NCBI RefSeq assembly: GCF_009939195.1
Contig: NZ_JAACKC010000007.1
Location: forward strand, 92,796-156,795
DNA: 64,000 nucleotides
Source: Acinetobacter kanungonis
Lineage (GTDB): Bacteria > Pseudomonadota > Gammaproteobacteria > Pseudomonadales > Moraxellaceae
Reading direction: 5' to 3'
This document shows positions 55,837 to 64,000 of the stretch, in pieces; position 1 is the stretch's first letter; each line of letters starts with the position of its first letter. Position numbers and translations under genes: made by a program. The notes beneath the pieces are model-generated. The model worked only from the letters and a program-made list of their open reading frames with translations, was not told the origin of the DNA and did no database searches.

Positions 55837-57303
55837 TTATTTAATGCGAACGGCTGGGCTGAGTTCAGAAGTTGCGCCCAAATGGTCGGTTACATTGGCT
55901 GTCACACTTGCAGCACCACTCAGTGCTTTCCAAGTGGCTTGACCTTGACCTTGTGCATTGGTTGTGAGCACTTGAGCACCTAAGTACTGTTCAGCTTCTT
56001 GACTATTCGCTTGACGGTTGGCAAAGAATTCAACCTGATAACGCTGATTTGGTTGCCCTTGAACTGTCGCGGTAATTTGTCCTTTGCTATAGCTTAAACG
56101 CGGTGCTTGGATGTTTTGGTTAGGCATCGCATTACAGCCTTCTTGGTTTGGCTGTGTGCAAGTTTTTTGAAGTTTTGCATCTTCAATCACCACACCACCA
56201 CCACGAGAACCGACAAAACCTGCATGCTCAAGTGCTGGTACAGCAAATACAATGGCACCTAAACGTTGGTTGGGTACACATGAACCGCCTGCTTCACAAC
56301 GCTTAATATCTTTACCGTTATCCCAAATCGAGTTCTTGGTTAAGGTAGTGCGTGCATTGGCATCTTTTTCTGAACGTATAGCTATCCCTAAACGGTTACC
56401 ATGCACTTTGTTGCTGTCAAAGATGTTGCCATCACCCGTGAGGTTAAAACCTATCGAGTTATTGGTCAGTTCGTTATAAGCAACGTAGTTACGTTTACCC
56501 CAGTTAATTTGCAAACCATCAGAATAGTTTTCAAACTTGTTGCCGACCACAGCGTTGTCATTGCCCCAAAGAATTTCAATGCCCTGAGATGGCTCTGGGT
56601 TGGCTTTGGTTGAAGTGAACAGGTTATTAGCCACAAGGTTAAATGCTGCACCACGCGTCAGTTCTAAACCATCGCCATTGTCTACAAACAAGTTATTCAA
56701 GACTTTGTTGTTATTGGTGGTGGTTGAGGTTGGGTTGCCTTTACCATCATCACCCGTCAACATCACGCCTGAACCACCGTAGTTATTGCTAATACGGTTG
56801 TGCTGAATCAAGTTGTTGCTTGAACGGTTAACTAAGACACCAATACAGAAACGGTGAATATCCAGACCTTTTAAAGTCACACCATTCACATCTTGCAGCA
56901 CCAGACCCGGTAGAGTCATGGTACGGACGTTGGTGCCATACTGTTCAGGATTTGCACCCGGGCAAGCTTTGGCACCTTCACCTTTGATGTAATTGGAACC
57001 ATCAATGGCAATAAACTCACCAGTTTTATCCCACTGCGTTCCAATAATTTTCACGGAAGATTTGATGGGTGGTAAAGCTTGATTCAGCTTAATGACATAA
57101 GGCGCTTTGCCCACTGCCTGAATTTGAATTTCATTTTCTTGTGCAGCATTGGCATTGGATTGTTCAATTGCCCAGCGTAATGAACCTTTGGCACTATCGT
57201 CCTGATAGCGGTCAACAATATAAGTTTCTGCACTGGCAAGACCAGAAGCCGCCAAACTTAAAACCAGTGTGCTTAAACGTAAAGCTGATAATTTCATGTT
57301 CAA
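55837..57303 (-). CDS. quiC: 3-Dehydroshikimate dehydratase (exported)
   Basis: A 488-residue periplasmic protein: signal peptide MNMKLSALRLSTLVLSLAASGLASA, then a right-handed parallel beta-helix with many Asn-rich turns (HNRISNNYGGSGVMLTGDD, VVGNKFENYSDGLQINWG). In A. baylyi QuiC turns dehydroshikimate into protocatechuate. The beta-helix fold here differs from the TIM-barrel AsbF-type dehydratases, and the catalytic residues cannot be named from sequence. It is 23 bases after quiB. Confidence 0.93.
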   Translation of the reverse strand: MNMKLSALRLSTLVLSLAASGLASAETYIVDRYQDDSAKGSLRWAIEQSNANAAQENEIQIQAVGKAPYVIKLNQALPPIKSSVKIIGTQWDKTGEFIAIDGSNYIKGEGAKACPGANPEQYGTNVRTMTLPGLVLQDVNGVTLKGLDIHRFCIGVLVNRSSNNLIQHNRISNNYGGSGVMLTGDDGKGNPTSTTTNNNKVLNNLFVDNGDGLELTRGAAFNLVANNLFTSTKANPEPSQGIEILWGNDNAVVGNKFENYSDGLQINWGKRNYVAYNELTNNSIGFNLTGDGNIFDSNKVHGNRLGIAIRSEKDANARTTLTKNSIWDNGKDIKRCEAGGSCVPNQRLGAIVFAVPALEHAGFVGSRGGGVVIEDAKLQKTCTQPNQEGCNAMPNQNIQAPRLSYSKGQITATVQGQPNQRYQVEFFANRQANSQEAEQYLGAQVLTTNAQGQGQATWKALSGAASVTANVTDHLGATSELSPAVRIK

Positions 57304-57326
57304 ATCCTTTTTTATATCTTCAAGTC

Positions 57327-58187
57327 TTAAGGTGTAGGCTGCACAGTTTTAAGGAACTGTTTAAGTTGAGTCACATCAATTTGACCTGGTGCTGAAGCCT
57401 CACCAATCATGCCGAAACTGAGGCTGCCCCCCATGTTGGCAGTAGCGACACGCGAGATCGTGCCCAATTGCCCCATCGACATGGTCAATAATGGTTTTTG
57501 ACTTTTTTGGCTTACAGCAAGCGTTGCATTCATCAGGGTAAAGACATCTTGTTTAGATTTCGGCATCACCGCAATTTTCAAAATATCTGCGCCCATTTGG
57601 TCTTGTTTCAGCAAACGGTTTTCAATTTCTTGTTGTTCAGGAGTTTTATTAAAATCGTGATTCGACATGATCACTAACACATGTTTATCATGCGCCAATT
57701 TGGTCAATTTTGCGACACTGCCTGCATCACGGAACATCTCGATATCGAGCAATTGCATGAATGGCTTTTTCAAATATTCACGATAAATCTTTTCATAGTC
57801 CTGGTCAGACACCGTCATTTTTCCGCCTTCGTTATGGGTACGAATGGTGGCAATCAGCGGTTTGTCTTTTAAAATTTGATTGAGTTGCTGACCAAGTGCA
57901 ATGACTTTTTTCGTGTCAGCAGAAAATTCGAGTAAATCGATACGGAATTCAGCCAAATCGACATCAGGATTGCTGGCAATCACTTTGGCTTGTGCAATCG
58001 CTTGTTCAGCCGTTTTTGCGGTAATGGGTACGATGGTTTTAACAGGTAAGTCGCCAATATTGACGTTTTTCACCATATAGTGTTGTGCGTTTGATTGAGC
58101 CACTTCAGCTGCAAAGGTCGTTGGCATTACTGCAAGAACAGCGCTGCTTAAGCATAATTGAATTGCTAATTTTTTGATGGTAATCAT
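57327..58187 (-). CDS. quiB: 3-Dehydroquinate dehydratase, type I (exported)
   Basis: A 286-residue enzyme from ATG 58187, chosen because AAGGAACT lies just before it; ATG 58208 would give an odd N-terminus. A signal peptide ending FAA (about residue 27) exports it. The type I residues fit exactly: Glu80, Arg82, His177 and Schiff-base Lys204 (27 residues after His, as in E. coli AroD). It dehydrates dehydroquinate to dehydroshikimate in the periplasm for breakdown, apart from the cytoplasmic biosynthetic enzyme. Confidence 0.95.
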   Translation of the reverse strand: MITIKKLAIQLCLSSAVLAVMPTTFAAEVAQSNAQHYMVKNVNIGDLPVKTIVPITAKTAEQAIAQAKVIASNPDVDLAEFRIDLLEFSADTKKVIALGQQLNQILKDKPLIATIRTHNEGGKMTVSDQDYEKIYREYLKKPFMQLLDIEMFRDAGSVAKLTKLAHDKHVLVIMSNHDFNKTPEQQEIENRLLKQDQMGADILKIAVMPKSKQDVFTLMNATLAVSQKSQKPLLTMSMGQLGTISRVATANMGGSLSFGMIGEASAPGQIDVTQLKQFLKTVQPTP

Positions 58188-58241
58188 TACAGTTCCTTGT
58201 ATTTTCAAACTATCGCCTGACTTCAGTCATCAGCCGCAAAC

Positions 58242-58283
58242 ATACGTGGGATTCATGCAATGGGACATGGAATCACCACGTAT
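58242..58283 (-). other. Strong hairpin between pcaG and quiB
   Basis: The 8-bp stem ATACGTGG/CCACGTAT (58242-58249 with 58276-58283) continues with a further 5 bp (GATTC/GAATC) around one bulge. No T-run follows. It separates the pca part of the operon from the qui part. Confidence 0.65.
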
Positions 58284-58337
58284 AAACTTCTATCTATTCG
58301 GCTCGTGCAAGATGACTTACAACAAGCTTTCGGGAGT

Positions 58338-58967
58338 TTAGATATCTAAAAACACCGTTTCATCTTCGCCTTGAATGCGAATATCGAAACGATAAACTAC
58401 TTCACCATCACGCTCTTCGCGCTTGGCAATTAAAGTCTGACGACGTGGTGCCCACTCAATGCTTTTCAGCACTGGGTCTTGCGCATTGGCTTCTGCTTCA
58501 TCATCGAAATAAACACGTGTGTTCAAACCAATGTTGATACCGCGTGCAAAAATGATCAGGGCGATATGTGGTGCTTGAGTTGTGCCTTTACGCCCAGGTA
58601 CTGCACCCGGCTTAATGGTGTCGAAACTCCAGAAACCTGTGTCAAAGTCTGCACCTGTACGTCCCCAGCCGAGGAAATTAGGATCTGCTGGTTTGCCTTG
58701 GCTATCTGCAGCACTTGGGTATACACCATTGGCATCTGCTTGCCAGATCTCGATGAGAACGTCACGTAATGGCAAACCTAAACCATCAAAGACTTGACCT
58801 TCTAAACGAATACGTTCGCCTAAAGTATTTTCTTTAACTAACTGGTTGTTAAAGTTATTTTCAAAGACTTCAATATTGGCTTGTTTTGGTAATAAACCAA
58901 TGTGTACGTATGGTCCACCTGTTTGAGATGGCGTTTCATGTAATTCTTGAAAATTCCAATTGTTCAT
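58338..58967 (-). CDS. pcaG: Protocatechuate 3,4-dioxygenase alpha subunit
   Basis: A 209-residue intradiol dioxygenase subunit. The alpha subunit has the family's fold (GQVFDGLGLPLRDVLIEIWQADANG, a strongly conserved segment) but lacks the iron ligands of the beta subunit; KTTQAPHIALIIFARGINI is the alpha form of the segment that in PcaH carries HIH. It forms the oxygenase with PcaH. It is 15 bases after pcaH. Confidence 0.96.
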   Translation of the reverse strand: MNNWNFQELHETPSQTGGPYVHIGLLPKQANIEVFENNFNNQLVKENTLGERIRLEGQVFDGLGLPLRDVLIEIWQADANGVYPSAADSQGKPADPNFLGWGRTGADFDTGFWSFDTIKPGAVPGRKGTTQAPHIALIIFARGINIGLNTRVYFDDEAEANAQDPVLKSIEWAPRRQTLIAKREERDGEVVYRFDIRIQGEDETVFLDI

Positions 58968-58982
58968 GTTGTTCTCCCTGAA

Positions 58983-59720
<738 letters not shown>

Positions 59721-59735
59721 TTAAACTTGTTCCAT

Positions 59736-60170
59736 TTACTCTTGGTTGGTTTGTTCTTGGTTTAACTGCTTTTCATTCAGTTTTTGGGGTGCAATACCCA
59801 AATCCGCAAAAACCTCTTCTGCCATATGCATGGCTGCGTTTGCTGCTGGTAGACCTGCATACAATGAACAATGCAGAATCAACTCTTTTAAATCGTCCTT
59901 GGTCACACCGTTGTTAAAGCAAGCACGTAAATGCATACGCAATTCGTCTTCACGACCGAGCGACAATAAAATCGCGATGGTCACTAAACTACGGGTATGA
60001 CGCGGTAAACCTGGTCTAGACCAAACTTCACCCCAAGCAAAACGGCTGATAAAGTTTTGAAAATCTGCGTTAAAGTCATTCAGGTTCTCGATCGAACGAT
60101 TCACATGCTTTTCACCCAGCACTTCAGTTCTAACTTTGATCCCTTGTTCATAGCGTTGTTCATCATTCAT
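59736..60170 (-). CDS. pcaC: 4-Carboxymuconolactone decarboxylase
   Basis: A 144-residue AhpD-like helical protein that decarboxylates gamma-carboxymuconolactone to the enol-lactone. The typical segment RSLVTIAILLSLGREDELRMHLRACFNNGVTKDDLKELILH lies at about residues 65-105 (quoted here as landmarks RSLVTIA and GVTKDDLKELILH). The C-terminal tail is Gln/Asn-rich, unlike most homologues. It is between pcaK and pcaH. Confidence 0.95.
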   Translation of the reverse strand: MNDEQRYEQGIKVRTEVLGEKHVNRSIENLNDFNADFQNFISRFAWGEVWSRPGLPRHTRSLVTIAILLSLGREDELRMHLRACFNNGVTKDDLKELILHCSLYAGLPAANAAMHMAEEVFADLGIAPQKLNEKQLNQEQTNQE

Positions 60171-60184
60171 GGGAGAACCCTCAA

Positions 60185-61540
60185 TTAAGTTGCATCAGTG
60201 TGAGCAACAAGTGATTTAACAAAAATTGCGACAGCTGCTGCGGTTGCAGGAATCATCAGCAAGCTTAAAATTGCGGTAAATGACCAGTCATTGCCGAGTA
60301 AAACCGCACCAATCCAAGCACCAAACACCGCACCGAAACGACCAATCCCTGACATCCAAGCCACACCCGTTGCACGACATTGGGTTGGATAAAAACGAGC
60401 ACTTAAAGCTGGCATTGAAGACTGTGCACCATTAATTGCGATACCTGCACAGAGCACTAAAATTGCAAGTAAGGTTGGATTCGCTAAGCTCTGACCCACG
60501 GCAACAGCAAATAAACCCGCCACCATGTAGAAGCCAGCGATAATTCGGTTTGGATTGAAACGGTCCATTGCCCAGCCAATAAATAAAGCGCTGAGTACAC
60601 CACCAAACTGGAATAAACCACCAATAAATGCTGCACGCTCCATGGTTGCGCCTGTTTCACGCATTAAGGTTGGTAACCAACTGGTGAGTAGATAGATCAT
60701 CACCAAACCCATGAAATAGGTAAGCCAAAGTAAAACCGTCCCTTTGACATATTGCTTAGAGAACAACATGCCAAATACGCCTTTCTTCTCTGCACCATCA
60801 ATTTTTTCTTCGGGTACATGAAATTCAGTCACACCCTGTACTTGAGCAGGTGCAATACGTGACAGAATTTGATGAACTTTGGCGTTATCACCACCTTTCA
60901 CAATCAAGAAACGGTACGATTCAGGTAAGAAGAAAATCACCAAAAGCATTAAAATCAGCGGAGACCAACCACCTAGCAAGAATAGGCTGTGCCATCCAAA
61001 TGCTGGAATAAGCCAACTACTAATAAATCCGCCTGTTGCCATACCCAAGTTGTAACCACAGAACATGCAGGTGACGAGTAAAGAACGTGAACGTTTTGGA
61101 CAATATTCAGAGAATAATGTGGTTGCGTTCGGCATTGCCGCACCCAAGCCAATACCCGTTAAAAAGCGCAGTACCACCAACGTATCTAAATCAGGTGCAT
61201 AAGCTGATGCCAACGTAAAGCCACCAAAAATCAACATGGAAACGCTTAATACCACCTTACGACCAAAACGGTCAGCCGTAGGACCAGACACCAAAGCCCC
61301 AATGATCATGCCGCCTAATGCCGCACTCATCACTGGACCCAATTGTGAACGGTCTACGCCCCAGTCTTGTGCTAAGGCTGGCGCAATAAAACCCATTGCT
61401 GCAGTATCAATACCATCAACAAAAACAATGAAAAAACATACAATTGCGATAAGCCACTGATACTTGCTAAGTGGTGCATCATTGATCAGTGCCTGTGCGT
61501 CTATACTCGTTTTTTGAGTAGCGTATTCCTGAGACGCCAT
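60185..61540 (-). CDS. pcaK: Protocatechuate/4-hydroxybenzoate transporter (MFS)
   Basis: A 451-residue inner-membrane symporter with twelve helices. The aromatic acid:H+ symporter motif VDGIDTAAMGF (helix 1) and the loop motif GPTADRFGRK between helices 2 and 3 are present, with FLPESYRF in the central loop. It imports protocatechuate, and in this pathway brings in the product made in the periplasm by QuiB and QuiC. Confidence 0.95.
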   Translation of the reverse strand: MASQEYATQKTSIDAQALINDAPLSKYQWLIAIVCFFIVFVDGIDTAAMGFIAPALAQDWGVDRSQLGPVMSAALGGMIIGALVSGPTADRFGRKVVLSVSMLIFGGFTLASAYAPDLDTLVVLRFLTGIGLGAAMPNATTLFSEYCPKRSRSLLVTCMFCGYNLGMATGGFISSWLIPAFGWHSLFLLGGWSPLILMLLVIFFLPESYRFLIVKGGDNAKVHQILSRIAPAQVQGVTEFHVPEEKIDGAEKKGVFGMLFSKQYVKGTVLLWLTYFMGLVMIYLLTSWLPTLMRETGATMERAAFIGGLFQFGGVLSALFIGWAMDRFNPNRIIAGFYMVAGLFAVAVGQSLANPTLLAILVLCAGIAINGAQSSMPALSARFYPTQCRATGVAWMSGIGRFGAVFGAWIGAVLLGNDWSFTAILSLLMIPATAAAVAIFVKSLVAHTDAT

Positions 61541-61581
61541 ACCTGCCTCCTTAGGCTGAAAGTCCTTTTTAAATCCTTAAA

Positions 61582-62370
61582 CTATTGAATCGAACCAATG
61601 AATTGACTGAGGGTTTGATTAAACAGCTCAGGTTGTTCGATATTGGAAAGATGCGATGCGTCAATCACCGCGAGTTCACTATTTTGAATCTGTTGTTGCA
61701 TGAAAATGCCGTCAGCAACCGTGGTCACAGGATCGAATGCCCCTGCAATCACTAAAGTTGGGATATGAATGTTTTGAATTTCATTGCTTAAATCGGCTTG
61801 TGCCAATGCACGGCAAGATTCTGCATATCCCAATGCTGGGGTCGTTGCTAAAGACTGAATGGTACGTTGTGCCAAAGCATCATGTTGATAATCAAACTGT
61901 TCGCTGAACCAACGGGTATGCGTCGTCTTAACCAAGTCCGCAACACCGTTTTCAGTCACTGCATCTGCACGTGCATTCCAACCTTCCGCAGTCCAGATTT
62001 TGGCTGCCGAGTTCGCTACAGTAATGCTATGAAAACGCGCTGAATGATGAATACCTAACCATAACGCGGTCATACCGCCCATGGAAATCCCGCAAAAATG
62101 GGCTTTTTCAATATTCAAACCATTGAGGATATCAATCACATCTTCAGCAAGATTTTGTACAGTCGTATGCTCAATCACATCGCTATGCCCATGACCACGA
62201 GTGTCATAGGTCACGACTTTAAAATGCTGTTCAAATGCCGCAACTTGAGGTTGCCACATGCCCTTGTCTGTGCCGAGTGAATTTGAAAATACAATTACAG
62301 GGGCATTTTCTTGACCGCTAATTTGCACAGCCAAACATTTGCCCTGACGATTAGTCATTGTAATATTCAC
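61582..62370 (-). CDS. pcaD: 3-Oxoadipate enol-lactonase
   Basis: A 262-residue alpha/beta hydrolase that opens the enol-lactone to beta-ketoadipate. The nucleophile elbow FCGISMGG gives Ser96, the acid is the Asp in AGAFDPVTT, and the His lies in DASHLSNIEQPE. It overlaps pcaB by four bases (ATGA), so the two are coupled. Confidence 0.95.
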   Translation of the reverse strand: MNITMTNRQGKCLAVQISGQENAPVIVFSNSLGTDKGMWQPQVAAFEQHFKVVTYDTRGHGHSDVIEHTTVQNLAEDVIDILNGLNIEKAHFCGISMGGMTALWLGIHHSARFHSITVANSAAKIWTAEGWNARADAVTENGVADLVKTTHTRWFSEQFDYQHDALAQRTIQSLATTPALGYAESCRALAQADLSNEIQNIHIPTLVIAGAFDPVTTVADGIFMQQQIQNSELAVIDASHLSNIEQPELFNQTLSQFIGSIQ

Positions 62371-63722
62371 TTTGCCTCTCCTTTTGCTTCCTGCAACACC
62401 GCATCAATCTGGTCTTGAATATTGCCAAGATATGATTCGGGTTTAAAAATTTCTGAAATCTGCGCTGCGCTAAACAAGTCTTTGACTTGATCCAGTTCCG
62501 CAATCACATCTTTTAAATGCACACCTTCGGCAACAGCTGTTTTACAGGCAGCTTCCACTACATGATGCGCCTGTAAACGTCCCATATGTGGTGCCAAAGC
62601 CATCATCACGGCTTCTGCCATAATTAAGCCTTGGGTACATTCCAAATTACGCTGCATGTTCTCGGCATTGACTTGCATCCCCTGCAGTACATCCAATGTG
62701 CGCGCTAAAGCACCGGCACAAAGTTGGAAGATTTCTGGGATCGCCAGCCATTCTGCATGCCAAGCACCTAAGCTACGCTCGTGTTCCTGCACCATGCTTT
62801 GGTACAAGCTCGACATCAATGCAGGTACACGGTTCGCCGCTGCCAATACAGATGCCGCCGCAACTGGATTACGCTTGTGTGGCATGGTGGATGAACCACC
62901 ACGACCTTTTGCAGTAGGCTCAAAGATTTCTGCAATTTCTGTTTGCATCATCAACGACCAGTCACGTGCCATTTTGCCCAAGCTGCCTGTGACCATCGCA
63001 ACAACACTTGCGACTTCGACAATACGGTCACGCTCGCCATGCCACGTACAGCTTGGAACTGAAAGTTGTAACTGCGCTGCAAAGGCTTGAACGACTGCTG
63101 TACCTTGATGCTGCAAAGATGCCAATGAACCCACAGCACCACCCAATTGAGCAGTAAACACACGCGTTTTCATGGCTTCGATACGGGCTAAATCACGATG
63201 AAATGCCGAAGCCCAACGCGCTAATTTATGACCCAAGGTAATTGGCAGGCCTTGCTGCAACCAAGTACGACCAATCATGACTTGTGCACGATACTGCTGT
63301 GCTTGAGCCAAAGCAGTGCGATAACATTGCTGAATTAAGGTTTCAACCTGCGCCATTGCTGCACGGCATTGCAAAATACATGCGGTATCTAAAATGTCCT
63401 GACTGGTTGCACCCCAGTGCACATAGCGCGCAGCATCTTCATCGCTTTGTTTCACAATTGCGGTCAATTGCTTTACAAATGGAATCGCAATATTGCCCGC
63501 CAAGCCTGTTGCCACAGTCAAAGCATCAAAATCAATCTGATCGAGTGCAGTTGCTGCAATGTTCGAAATTGCTGTTGCAGCAGATTCTGGAATGACACCC
63601 ACTTGAGCCTGAGCTTGCGCCAACGCGACTTCAGTTTGAATCATGTAAGAGACCAAAGCGCGATCACTGAAAATTTCAGTCACTTCATTTTGGTAAAATA
63701 AGCTGGCATATAACTGGCTCAT
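62367..63722 (-). CDS. pcaB: 3-Carboxy-cis,cis-muconate cycloisomerase
   Basis: A 451-residue member of the fumarase/argininosuccinase superfamily, with the signature GSSTMPHKRNP at about residues 275-285. It cyclises beta-carboxymuconate to gamma-carboxymuconolactone in the cytoplasm. It is 34 bases after pcaF and overlaps pcaD. Confidence 0.97.
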   Translation of the reverse strand: MSQLYASLFYQNEVTEIFSDRALVSYMIQTEVALAQAQAQVGVIPESAATAISNIAATALDQIDFDALTVATGLAGNIAIPFVKQLTAIVKQSDEDAARYVHWGATSQDILDTACILQCRAAMAQVETLIQQCYRTALAQAQQYRAQVMIGRTWLQQGLPITLGHKLARWASAFHRDLARIEAMKTRVFTAQLGGAVGSLASLQHQGTAVVQAFAAQLQLSVPSCTWHGERDRIVEVASVVAMVTGSLGKMARDWSLMMQTEIAEIFEPTAKGRGGSSTMPHKRNPVAAASVLAAANRVPALMSSLYQSMVQEHERSLGAWHAEWLAIPEIFQLCAGALARTLDVLQGMQVNAENMQRNLECTQGLIMAEAVMMALAPHMGRLQAHHVVEAACKTAVAEGVHLKDVIAELDQVKDLFSAAQISEIFKPESYLGNIQDQIDAVLQEAKGEAK

Positions 63723-63756
63723 GTTTGTCTTTCCCTAATCCGCTTTGCTCATCCAA

Positions 63757-64000
<244 letters not shown>

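Overview
The window is a chromosomal segment of an Acinetobacter species (Moraxellaceae, Gammaproteobacteria). The evidence is the moderately AT-rich sequence, the protein signatures (MetK, RpoH, GspL/GspM, RpsU-TsaD) and above all the gene order pcaF-B-D-K-C-H-G-quiB-C-X-A at the right end, which matches the protocatechuate/quinate supraoperon known from A. baylyi ADP1. I see no prophage, insertion sequence, integron or CRISPR array. Most of the window is core genome, with a few small accessory or uncharacterised inserts.

Layout. 1-4.4 kb: end of an iron alcohol dehydrogenase, an alpha/beta hydrolase, and a GAF-domain regulator divergent from an ExaC/AldB-type acetaldehyde dehydrogenase. 4.5-9.1 kb: a TetR/EamA-transporter pair, a DsbA-like isomerase with an SDR divergent from a second TetR gene, and a glutamine amidotransferase. 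9.1-16.3 kb: YceI, transketolase, an unknown exported barrel-like protein, metK, a small conserved ORF and a Leu-Trp-Leu tRNA cluster. 16.4-22.5 kb: a storage-lipid-type patatin lipase overlapping a Ser/Thr kinase-like gene, a DUF815 ATPase, and an SDR-AraC-membrane protein group. 22.8-23.0 kb: a non-coding RNA gene with a textbook GacA box and four GGA hairpins, convergent with tsaD. 23-34.3 kb: tsaD/rpsU/yqeY-like, a BepA-like protease, ghrB, a catalytically dead M48-like membrane protein, purF-cvpA-pyrD. 34.3-49.5 kb: gspL-gspM, sixA, gpsA, a nitroreductase, an RNA helicase, cold-shock protein, TusA-like protein, rpoH, thiS-thiG, GST, SulP transporter, trmB, a Rossmann protein and a lipoprotein. 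49.6-64 kb: a PqqU-type TonB receptor and the qui-pca operon.

How the genes work together. Quinate and shikimate cross the outer membrane (QuiX porin), are oxidised by the PQQ-dependent membrane enzyme QuiA, and are dehydrated in the periplasm by QuiB and QuiC, both with signal peptides, to protocatechuate. PcaK imports it, and PcaHG, PcaB, PcaC, PcaD and PcaF convert it toward succinyl-CoA and acetyl-CoA. Immediately downstream of quiA lies a receptor that closely resembles Escherichia coli YncD/PqqU, the PQQ importer, so cofactor uptake and the cofactor-using enzyme appear to be linked.

Most notable observations: (1) an apparent Gac/Rsm-type regulatory RNA at about 22.88-23.0 kb; (2) pqqU beside quiA; (3) a lipase-kinase pair that could control storage-lipid breakdown; (4) an M48 pseudopeptidase; (5) strong hairpins in three gaps of the pca-qui operon. 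All identifications rest on reading the sequence and on recalled family features. No database search was run.
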